Assembly: GCF_020360975.1 (NCBI RefSeq)
Contig: NW_025408676.1
Span: forward strand, 992,001-1,056,000
Direction: 5' to 3'
DNA from: Hirsutella rhossiliensis
Taxonomy: Eukaryota > Ascomycota > Sordariomycetes > Hypocreales > Ophiocordycipitaceae
Length of the DNA: 64,000 nucleotides
Positions 34,786 to 46,341 of this stretch are shown one piece after another (the first letter of the stretch is position 1; each line of letters opens with the position of its first letter). The position numbers and the translations under genes were made by a program. The notes beneath the pieces are model-generated. The model did no database searches and was not told the origin of the DNA. It was given only the letters and a program-made list of their open reading frames with translations.

Positions 34786-35645
34786 CTGCACGCTCCAGAT
34801 CAATCAACGGGTAAAGTTCGCAGTCCATCGTCAGGTCGGGGAGTGCATCGCGTTGTGCTGCAGGGCATTCGGCAATCCTGCTGTCAGATGCTCTCACCAC
34901 GGGCTGGCGGAGTTGGCCGGGAGATGAGTGAACAGCCAGCCGCGTCTCCAGATACATGTGCCGGATAGTTGGGCAACGATTGTCGTGTCATCGAGGCTGG
35001 TTTCGTAGCCTTGTTGACCGGATACTGCGTGCGTTTGTTCGGTATGGGTTCCGTGTAAGTCGAGATCGAGGGACACAAGCCAACATGCGCTCTCAAGCCC
35101 TGCTTGTCTTTCGTTGTAGACGGGTCATGATGTGAAGATATGTGTCCGCACTGAATTTAAGTTCCGCCGCATCGTCTGTATGTTGATGTATTTTTCATTC
35201 GACACGGCGGTATCTCAATCGGCGAGGCTTTGGGGCGCCTAGGTCCGGTCTTGCCATTCTGAGTGAGTCCGACTAGGATGGGGCACGCCATACTTCGGGT
35301 CCAGGTCCGGCAAGATAGCGAGGGCGTATAAGTTAACGCCAACGCAGCGTGTTCACTGTTCAGATTGAACGTGTCGAATAATGAGACTGGAGTCGATTCG
35401 CGTCGTTCGCTGGGCCTGATGATTCTCGGGCGGATAAAAGTTGGCCCCCCTCCGCTGAAATTTCCACTCCGAGCACGCCCAAGCCAGCCCGCCACCACCA
35501 CCACCAGCAATCCTCCCGCCTTTCGCCCGCCATCGCAGCATCGCAACACCGACGCAAAACACACGACCGCCGACTCGTCCCCAGCCACCCACGGTCGCCC
35601 AATCGATTCCGAGCCTGTCTCCCCCCCCTCGCCAAACAGTGCAGC
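34786..35645. other. Intergenic region before SmE
   Basis: Contains the 3' end of the amidohydrolase gene and the promoter/leader of SmE (CA-rich stretch 35480-35600). No coding feature is supported. Confidence 0.5.
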
Positions 35646-36445
35646 ATGACCGGACGCGGTGGAGGCGGCGGTCGCCGCGTGTTGCTGCCGCCTATGTAGA
35701 GCTCCCTCTCCTTTGGACCCTTTCACCGTGCACAAGATGCTGATGACTGTCTCCTAGCAACATGATATTCAAGCTCTTGCAATCCGTGAGTCCCGAGCGC
35801 CATTGAACTCCCCAGACGTCGACCTGTCCGCACCCCGTGGAGCTCGAAACGCGTGACTGCAGCAGCGGGTGGCGCGCCGTCACCGTCTGCTTTTCCGACG
35901 TGTGCCAGCAGGCTGTCACGCCGGAGGCGCATGGCAAGCATGTTTGTTGATGCTGTGGGAGCTTTCGGCGAGGGCCTAGTCTGAGCTCTGAGCTCGCGGG
36001 ACTGGCGCTCGACGACCAGACCAATGCCCATGCTCTACCACGCAATCTCCAGTTTCACGGGGCAGGATGGAGTCGATAGGCAAGCTTGACTCTCGTGGAC
36101 GCGCAGCTAATTCATCTCAGAATGCCACCGTCCGTGTCTGGCTATACGAGCAGCTCTCCATTCGCATCGAGGGCAAGATCCGGGTCGGTGGCCCCCTAAC
36201 CTCGCGACGGAGCGACTCAAAGCTAACAAACACACAGGGGTTCGACGAGTTCATGAACCTGGTCATCGACGACGCCGTCGAGGTTAAGCAGCCCCCCCGG
36301 GGCGCCGCCAAAGCCGACGTTGAGCCACGGAAACCGCTCGGTACGGAGTCTGGACAACGGGTGCCGGCGCAAATCAACTGATGTATTCTCCACAGGCCAG
36401 ATCCTGCTCAAGGGCGACAACGTATCGCTGATTCAGAGCTTGTAA
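35646..36445 (+). CDS. SmE: Small nuclear ribonucleoprotein E (Sm core protein)
   Basis: Five exons: 35646-35695, 35758-35785, 36121-36183, 36238-36340 and 36396-36445. They join in frame to 97 residues; all introns have GT..AG ends and the second is long (335 nt). The product begins MTGRGGGGGRRVLLPPINM and contains the Sm1 segment VWLYEQLSIRIEGKIRGFDE, then MNLVIDDAVEV, and ends with the Sm2 motif QILLKGDNVSLIQSL. These are diagnostic of SmE, a subunit of the heptameric ring on spliceosomal snRNAs in the nucleus. The small exons mean that no long open frame marks this gene. The ORF at 36067-36381 is an artefact of reading through introns. Confidence 0.95.
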
Positions 36446-37268
36446 AGTGAAAGGGCGGAAAGAGAGGCGGCCGGTGGCCACGAATACCCGAGTCGACGAA
36501 GCCTTGCGGACGGTAGAAAAAGTGCATCAGTACAGAGGAGCACTGTGGCAGAGGCCCAAGGCGGCTTACGATGGCTGGCGGTGAAGGGATCCATTACGAC
36601 GGGAGGAAGTTGGAGGCGTTCTTTTTGTTCGTGCGTCCGCCGGGCGAGACTCGTCTGGTTCTTGCACGTGTGCTTTTCATATGCATCGCCAAAGGCACTG
36701 GCTTGAGGACATCAGCAGCCTGGCTTACGAGCAGCCTGTCTAGGGCTCTGGAGATCCGTCCACGAGGGTGCCGAGAAAAAAAATAAGAAAATTGGACTGC
36801 AAGGAAATTGGTTGCATCAAGAGACGGGTGCAACTGGATCCATACTGGGCTGGAAGCAGATGCACCCATCTCTTGATGAAGTTCACCCACCTCTCGATCC
36901 AACTCTGCCTTCCGAGACCGCGACCCCTCTGCGTCCCTCTAATCGGCGGTCACGACATCTCGAACCGCGAGATGTTGAAGCTGAATTCTCTTGGGAGGCT
37001 TCATGTAGCCGGGCCAAAGCCTCTGGACAAGAATCAGCAGTGCTGAATATGAATGAACTTGAATGTTGGTGTTGCTGGCTGGCCGATGCAAGAGGCGGGC
37101 GCCTATGCTGATTCAGCAGGCGTCGCGGAGAGATAGTCCGGATCATCGGTAGATCCGCCGCGGTCCATTTTTCCGCCGTCTTTTTTTTTTCCTTATCGGC
37201 CGCAGAAAAAAAGTCATCCTTGGGTCATCGCGACATGTAAAGCATCGCGACGCGGCTCGAGGCTCAAG
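36446..37268. other. Intergenic region with a hairpin
   Basis: No gene supported. A near-perfect inverted repeat occurs at 36814-36878: arms GCATCAAGAGACGGGTGCA and TGCACCCATCTCTTGATG pair with one mismatch around a loop of about 28 bases. Confidence 0.5.
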
Positions 37269-37929
37269 ATGCGCCCACTCACCGAGCCAGAGACGCAGAC
37301 CGTCCTCAAGAAACTCGCAAACTACGCCGGCCCCTCGCTCAAGGACCTCTTTGCGCCCCTCGACGCCTCGGCCAAGCCCGACCACCACGTCCTGCGCCTC
37401 TCGAGGAGCCGCGTCTACTATGTCCGCCTCTCGCTCGCCAACCTAGCCACCTCGGTCGCCCGCGACAAGCTCCTGTCGTGCGGCACATGTCTCGGTGCGT
37501 CCCTATGCCTCGAGGCCTTTGTCATCTGAATCGCAACCACTCCCCTGACTGACTGACTGACTGACTGGGTCCTCTCTCGCGGCAGGTCGCTTCACCAAGT
37601 CGGGCAAGTTTCACCTCCACATCACCGCCCTGCCCATCCTGGCGCCCATTGCGCGGTACAAGATCTGGCTGCGGCCCAACGGCGTCATGCCCTTTCTCTA
37701 CGGCGGCAACATCGTCAAGGCCCACGTCGGCCGCTGGTCCCAGGACTGCCCCGAGCACCTCGGCGTCGTCGTCTACACCATGGACGACACCCCGCTCGGC
37801 TTCGGCGTCACGGCGAAGAGCACCGCCGGCGCCCAGTCGCTGGGTCCCACAGGCATCGTGTGCTTCAGGCAGGCTGATTGCGGAGAGTACCTGCGAGACG
37901 AAGACTCGCTCTTTACCACCTCAGGATAG
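37269..37929 (+). CDS. NIP7: 60S ribosome biogenesis protein NIP7
   Basis: Exons 37269-37494 and 37586-37929 (intron 37495-37585), 189 residues, the normal size for NIP7. It starts MRPLTEPETQTVLKKLANY, the conserved N-terminal helix. Across the junction it reads LGRFTKSGKFHLHITAL, followed by the PUA-domain core YKIWLRPNGVMPFLYGGN and VVVYTMDDTPLGFG. NIP7 acts in the nucleolus in 27S pre-rRNA processing for the large subunit. The intron holds a (CTGA)n repeat that reiterates the branch-site consensus. The gene is intact, with no unusual residues noticed. Confidence 0.96.
37545..37567 (+). repeat. (CTGA)n tract inside the NIP7 intron
   Basis: CTGA is repeated five times plus CTG, just upstream of the acceptor at 37585, creating several overlapping copies of the CTGAC branch-point motif. 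Confidence 0.8.
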
Positions 37930-38930
37930 AGACGCGCCCGAGACGGGGCGCATTGGAAAAGCCGACGGGAGTAAGCATCGTGAGGTGATGCAGATACCGA
38001 GATACCCAATCCGACCGGCTTCTATGCGGATAGGCCGTATTTTTGCGCTTCCATCAGGCCTCGTACACCAACTCTCGATCCGATCTTGGTGGTGAGCCTG
38101 GACGGCATCAACCATGCAGCAAGAGGACCACAAGGGGCCTTTTGAATGGAATGCCTTCGCGGACCCTTCTATTCGCGGAGTACTGGCGGCGAACAAGGCT
38201 GGAGCTGATCTGATCAGATTTGTCTGTTGGTGCCCAACCTTTCAGGGCACCTTGCAAAAGACGCACATGGTATGGTGAACTCTTTGTTGTTCAACAGACA
38301 CTAGCATTTTGACATCTGCGCCAAGGGCGTGTTTTCAGGGAGTCTATGCATCATGCAACCTATAAAGAACAAGAAGGCGGTGCGTTGTTCCGATGTGACG
38401 TGAGCCCCCTGCGATTATACAAGGATCCAATCTACACTCATCAGAGTGAATCACCAGAGCCAGCTCCTTTCCCACCAGTAGCTTCTCCACTCATCATTAG
38501 GTATTTCTTTTGTCACGAGCGAGGCGGTGCGAGCCCAGCTTCCCTTGAGGATTTCCACCGCGAAGAAAAGGGGGTCTGCACACTAGCAACCATGAATCGA
38601 CGAACCCGTCAATCTGAACGTCGTTTTGACACCTGCCTGTCTGGATAAACGCCCATGTGATGGCAAACTCACGTCAGTCATCAGGATGGAGGTGAGCATC
38701 CCCGCAAAGGAACAACTTGGATTCGTAGACCGACTCATCCACGTCGCTACATGCCATGTCCGAGCCGCCAGAGCATCGGGCTTGGCCGTCAGATGCTGAT
38801 CCCGGAGCGCCTCGATTCTTGATGCACCCAAAATGTACAAACAAACCAGACACGGTATCGACATCCTACCCATCCACTCCCTGCACCAGCAAGCTCCACC
38901 CGCCGCTTCCCGTACCAGGGCGGGCTCCGG
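37930..38930. other. Region between convergent NIP7 and adenylosuccinate synthetase genes
   Basis: About 1 kb with only short, unrecognisable frames; presumably both 3' untranslated regions. Confidence 0.5.
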
Positions 38931-40616
38931 CTAGCTCACACGCGTAATCATGTCTTCTCTCGAAGGGCCGGTGCCGATCCAACCAATATTGACCTGTTGC
39001 CATGTCAGCGGCAGGCTCCCGGGGCAGCAGAGGCCGTAATGCGGGACTCACCCCGCAGAATTGCTCGATAAACTCGACATATGCGCGCGCTTGCCGCGGC
39101 AGGTCGTACTGTTGCAGGTCAGCGGAGCCGTCGAAGTGGGGGCGGCCATGGGACGCACAAAGGTCTTTACGTGGGTCGTAGGCGTCTGCCAGCCCTCGAA
39201 CTCCTTGTAGACGACCTCGCACTTTTCGAGCAGGGCGAGGTCGGCGGGGAAGTAGTCGAGCTCCGCGCCCTCGGGGGACTTATAGGCCACGGCCACTTTG
39301 ATAAGGGGGAATGAGTCAAGCACGTCGAGCTTGGTCAGGTTGAGGACCGTGTAGTGGTTGATGGCGGCCGAGTAGCGCAGGACGACGAGGTCGAGCCATC
39401 CGCAGCGGCGCTTGCGGCCGGTGCTGACGCCCCACTCGCGACCGACGTCCTGGAGCTTGCGGCCGGCGTCGCCCGTATCCTCGGTCTTAAAGATGCCCTC
39501 GCCGACGCGCGTCGTGTAAGCCTTAACAACGCCGACGATGCGGTCTACCTTTGTGGGGTTGATGGCGAGGCCGGTAAAGATGCCGCCGAGGCCCGTGTTG
39601 CTGCTGGTTACATAGGGGTATGTGCCGTAGTCGATGTCAAGCATAAGGGCGTTTGCGCCCTCGATAAGGAGCTTGTGGTTCTTGTCTTGTACGTCCTTGA
39701 TGAACTGGACGGCGTCGATGCAGTAGGGGGCGAGGCGTTGGCGGTAATCCTTAAAGCGGGCAATTTCGTGCTCGACATCGTAGTCGAGGAGGTCCCCGAA
39801 GCGCTTCTTGTAGCCGCTGGCGAGCTGGCGCAGCTTGCGCTCAAACGTGGGCTCGTCGAAGATTTCGTGGACGCGGACGCCGCTGCGAGCGGCCTTTGTG
39901 CTATACGAAGGGCCGATGCCGCGGCCGGTGGTGCCAATCTTTCTCGAGCCGAGCTAGGTCGAGCAGAGCAGTTAGCCAGGAGAGGACAAGGTTGAGAATT
40001 GTTGTGGCGCACCTCGACCTCTTCTAGGCCGTCGACGGCGGCGTGGAGGTCAAAGTTGACCTGGCAACGATCTGAGACGAGGATGCGGTCAGTTGTGTCC
40101 AGGCCCTTTTCTTGCAGCTCGGCGAGCTCCTTAAAGAAGCTGGGTACGTGGAAGACGACGCCGGAGCCGATGAGGTTGACGCATTTGGGGTTGACGAGGC
40201 CTGAAGGTAGCAGGTGGAAGCTTATGCGGCATCAGTCAGTATCGGGGGATTGCGGGGTCGGAGGGAGGCTGGCACCTGTAGGAAACTCCATTGGCTCTGG
40301 GGAGCTTGTCAGCACGGATTGGAAGAATGGGGATATGAGGCAATGGAGCTCACACGATGGAGTGGCCGGCATTGTGGCCGCCCTGGGTGAGAGTATCAGC
40401 AAGAAGCAGAGGCAGAGGCAGCGGCCGCCATCGGAAGAGGGGGAAGCAAACGCACGGCAGCTCGGGCGCAGAATTGGACCTCGGGACAGAGTATGTCGGT
40501 GAGCTTGCCCTTGCCCTCGTCTCCTGGAGCAGCAGGCGAGCGGTCAGCGGCCGACGATGGCATGGAGAGGGGAATGCTTGCTGACCCCATTGGGAGCCCA
40601 GGATGATGGTGGCCAT
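38931..40616 (-). CDS. Adenylosuccinate synthetase
   Basis: Eight exons on the minus strand: 40586-40616, 40456-40523, 40354-40382, 40276-40296 (21 nt), 40013-40220, 39159-39953, 39052-39108 and 38931-38993. They join in frame to 423 residues, the usual size. The start [11 protein letters not shown] joins GDEGKGK (GTP loop, D12) and then GGHNAGH (H40, catalytic histidine equivalent). Further signatures are [71 protein letters not shown], and the guanine-binding C-terminus ending [11 protein letters not shown]. The enzyme joins IMP and aspartate using GTP, the first committed step to AMP, in the cytosol. All introns are 50-73 nt. The long antisense frame at 39354-39995 is a shadow. Confidence 0.96.
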
Positions 40617-41524
40617 AGTGTGGATGGCTGGCGGCGATGGCGACGCGAGGCACCGAAGCGAGGGGGTGGGCTCGTTGGATTCAACACGACGAGGACGGCG
40701 ACGCGGAGAGGATGACAATGACTAGAAAGGATCGCGTCCAAAAAGCTCGACGGGTTGGTGAAGACGACGATGAGGGGTGACGCTTAACTCTTTTCTTGTA
40801 GGTACTAATGGTGGGGGCGGAGCGCCCTGTAGAAATGCGCAGTAATTAGTTAATCCGCCGCTGCAGATAAGCGCGGGCGGGCCGGCATGCGGGGCGGCGG
40901 AGTCAGACTCGCTTGCCCGCAGGCCAATCAGTGCGCGAGAACGGATACAGTAACAACCTTCCACAGCCAGGTGAACAATTCCGTTTCAGTACGCTGGGCA
41001 TGGGAGAAGCAGATGCTGACGCTGACGAAGAGACGAGTCCAAGTCGTCGAAGAACGTCGTGTGGTGATGCACATTGGTTCCTTGGAGGACTGGCCAGCAG
41101 CTTCTTCATTCTTCAAACCCCTGGACACGACTCCATCGTGAGTGGCCTGGGCACCAACAGCAGCGGCCTTGGCATCGTCCCGACACGAGACGATTGGAAA
41201 GCACGTCTTCGTCAAGTCGAAGCAGAGTAGCATCTGATGCAAGCGAGATGCGGTAAGACTCCTGGCGCCTGCACGCTGCACCCGGGTCAGCCAGCAGCAA
41301 AGAGGAGCTTGCAACTGCTCTGCCCATATACAAGCGCAGAGGCTCTGTCCCCGTCTTGCCGGGGCACATGATGGAGTCTGCTCTTACAAATATGCAGGGG
41401 CCTTGGCTTTCGATTCAAATTCTTCCCTCCAGCCATACTTCTGCTGCTTCCACCGGCACATGATCCGAGCTGCAAGATACGCCTGCAAGACGAGCACTGC
41501 GGCGAACCGCCCTTGCCCGGGCCG
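40617..41524. other. Intergenic region upstream of adenylosuccinate synthetase
   Basis: No supported gene; promoter of the synthetase on one side and the 3' end of the next minus-strand gene on the other. Confidence 0.5.
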
Positions 41525-43020
41525 TCATCTTGACGCCGACACGTCCGACTCTTTCTCTTCCTGGTTCGTACGCGGCGCCGATGCCTCCGTCCTCTGCCTC
41601 TTGAGGCGCCCATCCTCCTCCTCGTCATCTTGTCGGCCACGTTTCCGAGGTGCGTCGTCGGAGGCCTGGCTGGCCTCGATCAAGGGCACTTGATCCATGA
41701 CCCATTGCACCAAGCTTCTATGGCACTCTGCCTTTTTCTTTGTGTCATCGTAATCCCATGTCTCTCCAAGAAAGTCCAAGATGCACTCGTTCCGGGCCCG
41801 AACTGACTTGAGCAATGCCTCTGCTGCCATCAGCCTCTTGTGAGGCGCGATTGGCAAGGGCTTTCGAGGTGACGCCTTCGGGCCGCGTCCTGGTATAGAG
41901 GGCCCTTCTGCGCTCGATTTTGCTTCTTTTAGGGCCTGCTCCGCCCGCTCCCATTCGCGCTGCCGCGCCATTCTCGCTTCATCCCCCCGTAGGTACTCGG
42001 CCGTCTCGGATGGCCGCAACACTCCCGAATCTACCAGCTTCGTCCAAGCTGCGTCAGATATCGATTGCAGACGCTCGCTTGAACGCACGTATAGATCATG
42101 CCACCAGCACTCGAATTCGAGGTACTCAATCCAGGTTGTCAGCCGGTCTTGTTCGGTGGGGTCGGCCATGAGCTCAAAGGGTTGGGTGAAGCCGTGATGT
42201 GCCAAGCGGCGCTTGGCTGCCTCGGCATACTCCGGGAAGCTGCCATGGCCGCGAATCTCACGTTTTGTGCGCCGCTGCCGGTCACGTCGACGTAGCGTCA
42301 GTTGCCATTCCGGCCTCAACGACTCGGGATCGGCTCTGAGTTCGGCCAGCAGATTTTTTTCTCCATCGCGCTCGTACTCTCGCGCCTGCATCTCGATAAA
42401 GTAAGAGTAGTCATCGATTGGATCGGTAAGGCCTCTGTTGTCCAGCTGCCAGTTGCGGAAGTTCTGCCATCTGTCTAGTTGCCTGTTAAATATTGTGGTC
42501 CAGTTGGGTGGATATTTGGAGTTGGGACACTCCAACCAAGGTCGCAGCAGGTCGAGGTGCTGTTCGGGATGTCGGGAAATCTCCCCAATGAAATGGATGG
42601 GGTACAAGGGCTGCCCGCCTTTGGCGACAAGTTCATGGTAATCCGCAGTTTCGTAGTATATAGGGCCCAGACTAAGCGGAGTGGGAGATCTCTCCACAGG
42701 CCACGAACCAGGTGGTGACGATTGCGTGGCGGGCGATGCTTGAAGTAGGCGCTTGGTGAGTTCGTCGGGGTCGATGGAGACGGTAGCGCCGCCGGAGCCG
42801 AGTGCACGATCTCTACACTCGTGTCAGAAAACGAGTCCAACGTCGGCTTAACTGCTCAGTACCTCAGTCTCTGCAACAAATGGCTCGGGATGTTCTCCCA
42901 GTCGTCCACCGGGACAGCTCTTGTGCCGTCAGGCAGGCGGTTTTCGTCGAGGTATCGATCGAGCGCTTCATCGTCGAGGGCGGCAACTTCTGCGGCGCGC
43001 AGAGGAGCAGAAGACGGCAT
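41525..43020 (-). CDS. Uncharacterised fungal protein with basic nuclear-type tail
   Basis: Exons 42863-43020 and 41525-42812 (intron 42813-42862, GTACTG..CTGACACGAGTGTAG), 481 residues. The new first exon (MPSSAPLRAAEVAALDDEAL..) joins in frame to PDELTKRLLQASP and runs on without a stop. Visible features are an aromatic block WQNFRNWQLDNRG followed by YSYFIEMQAREYERDG, a segment LTTWIEYLEFECWWHDLYVR, a charged helical part with coiled-coil character (about 300-345), and a C-terminal tail of alternating acidic and basic runs (PRKRGRQDDEEEDGRLKRQR) that could be a bipartite nuclear signal. From memory it resembles hypocrealean proteins carried in databases under names such as ankyrin/unc44 without real ankyrin repeats. 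That is uncertain and no function is claimed. It is divergent from the FHA-kinase gene across 1.3 kb. Confidence 0.75.
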
Positions 43021-44321
43021 TTTGATGTGCAGGTCGGCGTTGTGGAGGTTGCACGTTTGAAGAAGCTCGAGCCGGTCGTGGCATGTCTCTAATTAAGGTA
43101 GGTATTTATGGAGATGCTGACTAAGGTAGTTAGTGCGCCCGCTATCGGGAACTCTATCTTATCTAGGTACCTTGCCAAGAAACTGTATTTAAGGAGGTAC
43201 CTACTGTAATTACGTTGCGTTACATTTCTGCCTGATCTTTCCTTTGAGGCCTTGACTACCTACGTAGGTACCCAGGTACTGTCGAGGGGCTACTTCCTAC
43301 CAAGGAAGGCAGTTAATTAGCTCATGGAAATGACTTTGGGCGGGGACATCCAACCAGCCAACCCGGCTCGTGTGCCCCGACCCCCCCTGCTTGTTTTCTA
43401 CCTAGGTAAGTACCAGGTAGGTGCCTCGGTCTCTTTGCCTAATTAGCTAGCCAGGTGCCATGACCCTCTCTGCTCGATGTGAATATTCACATTGCCTACG
43501 GAGTAATTACCTACGTTACAGTACAGTACAGTGCACTACAGTACAGCACCTCATCCTTTTTAGGCAGAGACCGAAAGCCAGTGACTCTTGCGTGAGCCAC
43601 CGGGGGGCAGTGAATGGCAGTGACACCGCCCGTCGCCGGCTTGTGGCCCTCTGCCTTTGTACCCACGTCGTCATGCACGTTAGTTGCTTCACGCTCAATG
43701 CCATGCAGAGTTCAGGAGCAACCGTACGCGCACGGGGCGGTGTTTTGGACACGGTGTCCGAAAGCCAATACAAGCGTGAAGGAATTCATCATCTATTCTC
43801 GGGTACAAGCTGTCGAGGCCTTTGAGAGCTGTCGGCCGTCTCTGTCACCTGCCGGGGCCGTTGACCGCGGTTGGCTTTGGTGAGCTGTCAGCAGCATCGA
43901 CGAGCTCTCTTTCTCGCCATGGCCATCGCACCCGGAGGCGCTCTCTCTTGCGTCGGCTCAAAACAACGTTGATTGCTCTTCTAGAACATAGCCTTGCCGT
44001 ATGTAGACCGTGCCCACGTATATACGGTCTCCGCGGGCGTGCGCTCGATCCATGAATCTGTGCAGTTTTTGCCTTGTTCATGGTGCATCGTAGGCTGCCA
44101 CGGGCACACCCGGCGCGCCTGCCTCATCTGCCTCATCTGCCTGCCATGTATCACGTCACATGCGTTTGTTTGCCCGTCCCGCAGCCTGTAGCCGCGCGCC
44201 TTCGTCGGTGTCTTTTCCCTTACGTGTTGACCACAGCTGGCAGTCTCGAGCGAGCAGACTCATCAGCATAAATACTGATCGGGCCACATCATCTGAAGTA
44301 TCTTCCTGTGCTCACACCAAA
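43021..44321. promoter_or_regulatory. Shared intergenic promoter region with repeated GTACC/CCTAGG palindromes
   Basis: This 1.3-kb spacer separates divergent genes. Between about 43088 and 43520 the words GGTACC, CCTACGTAGG (43259-43268) and TACCTAGGTA (43399-43408) recur, followed by an ACAGTAC repeat near 43515-43545. The density is far above the rest of the window. A regulatory role is inference. Sequence composition drift is the alternative. Confidence 0.45.
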
Positions 44322-46153
44322 ATGGCAGATCAAGACGTGATCGCCCGTCTGTACGCCTCCGACCGAAGCTACAAGTACGCATCGAAAGCCATTTTGATCA
44401 ACAAGTCTCGATATGCTGCTCCCCAACTTGGCTCGCCATCCCCGACAGAGGCTTCTCAAAGTCGTGAGACTCGTGGATCAACCGAACCGCTCGACGAGCC
44501 TCGCGGCCTCGAACATCTCTATGAGCCCTGTCTGGAGCTGCGATTCAGCCACGGCCCACAGACCGACGCTGGGTTTGTCTTTGGCTCGGATCCCAACAGC
44601 GATATCGTTCTGCCGAATATAAATGGCATCAGCTTTCACCACTGTGCCTTGACCTTTGACGCCCAGAACCGCCCGGTGATGCAGGACCTCGACTCGCTGA
44701 ATGGAACAGCTGTGTCATACGACAACGAGGCAGGCGATCAGGTCCGCAGCGATTTTACCTGGATCATCGGTGGTCACCAGATTCCACAGAAGAAAGCAAT
44801 CACTGCCAGCCTGAACAGTTTTCTCGGATTCCGAATTGTCGTTTCTAAGCTCGATTTGGCGTCACAATCGTACATTGAAAACGTGGAATCGTTCCGACGG
44901 GGCTCGGCCAGTCCAGAGAAACTCCTGCATCGCCTCGACTTGACGAGTCGCCCGCGGACTGAACCGGCCAGTGGAGCGCGCACCCCGGGCACCGGTCCTG
45001 TTATTCTCAAGAGATTGCTGGGCGAAGGAAGCTTTGGTATCGTATCCCATGCCTGGGACGTTAGCACTGGTGCAGAGTATGCCCTCAAAATGCCTTCCAA
45101 AAAGGCCATTAGGGAAAGGAGAGTTGACCTTGAGGCGTGGAGGAATGAGGCCGCCATCATGGGGAAAATCTCTCATGTCAGTCCGGCACCCTGCTTTAAA
45201 CAAGTGCCAAGCTGACAAGACGCTTCTAGGGGAATATTGTCCGGCTTCTTGGCCACGAAAGTGACGTGCACCCACCCCATCTCATGCTCGAATATGTCCC
45301 TCTTGGATCGCTTTCGGACCAGGATGATATATCAGCTCAAGAATGCACGGATATTCTTCGTCAATGTCTGTCAGCCTTGGCCTATCTCCATGGCCGCAGC
45401 ATTGTGCATCGAGACATCAAACCAGACAACATCCTTGTCAAGTCTCGCAACGCAGGCGGTATCCAGGTCAAGCTTGCAGACTTTGGTCTCGGCAGAGAAA
45501 GCCCCGACCCGACAACAATAGTCGGCACCATGTTTTACCTTGCGCCCGAGGTCTGGATAGAAAGCGACAGAAGGACGAAGGGTGATAACGAGGCTGTCCA
45601 AAAGAAGAGCTACACCCCTGCGGTTGATGTGTGGTCTCTGGGCGTCGTGGCAAGTCAGTTGGTCATGCCTTTTCCACGTTGCAGGACCGCTGGGCTCTCC
45701 TGGTGCACGAAGCTCGCCGACGCTGTCGAAAGGAGTGTCGAGGAAAGGGCCACCGAGCTCAAGCAGTTGCTTGCCACCATGGTTGTCATGGACCCGGAGT
45801 CGCGAGGCTCGGCAACGGACTGCTATCAAAGGGCGATGTGTTTGCCTGAAACGGAGGATGGCTCTCAATCGCCAAGCGCGCCAACCCAGGCAGAGGAGCA
45901 TCTCGAGCACGAGGACGATCAAAGTGACGTGAAGGCTGGGCCGACAGAAGTGAACACTGCGCGGAATCTGCTCAGGTCAGAAGCCCCGCCACCGGAGTCC
46001 TCGGGGCCGTCGAGGAAGAAGCAGAAGCAGTCGCTCGGGGGAGAGGCAAGTAGCTTCCACGAGAGCTGGCTGTACGATCCCCTTCACGCATTTGGAGGAG
46101 GGTCGTCTCTTGCGGCCGAGCTGGGAGGGTCATCAGGGCGGCAGGGTGATTGA
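44322..46153 (+). CDS. FHA-domain serine/threonine protein kinase
   Basis: Exons 44322-45176 and 45230-46153 (intron 45177-45229, branch GCTGACA), 592 residues. An FHA phosphothreonine-binding domain lies at about 70-150 (FVFGSDPNSDIVLP, then SLNGTAV). The kinase domain starts near 229. It has the glycine loop LGEGSFG, K256 in YALK, HRDIKPDN (D347), DFG (369-371) and APE (390-392), so it should be catalytically active. The region after about 480 is poorly structured, with a short basic patch SRKKQKQ. The N-terminal-FHA-then-kinase order recalls Rad53/Cds1 checkpoint kinases, but the kinase lobe is divergent and compact and no second FHA is seen. I would not assign a checkpoint role. A collapsed copy of this gene lies at 57.4-57.9 kb. 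Confidence 0.88.
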
Positions 46154-46341
46154 TTTTCGAGTGGGATAGGTCTTGGCAGCTATAGTAGATGCAGACAGAG
46201 GCTGGCGAAACAGGACGGCCTGTAATACAGTAAATGCCTGCCCAGTTTGATAGTGCTTGGCTGGTACAGCAGAGCATAGGCACACAGACGGGCCCCATAC
46301 GTGGATGGCAAGCTAGACCCAGGACAATGGAGTCTCAAACC

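Noticed and set aside
36067..36381. 104-codon frame covering part of SmE
   Set aside because: It reads through two introns; the five-exon model restores the full conserved SmE sequence.
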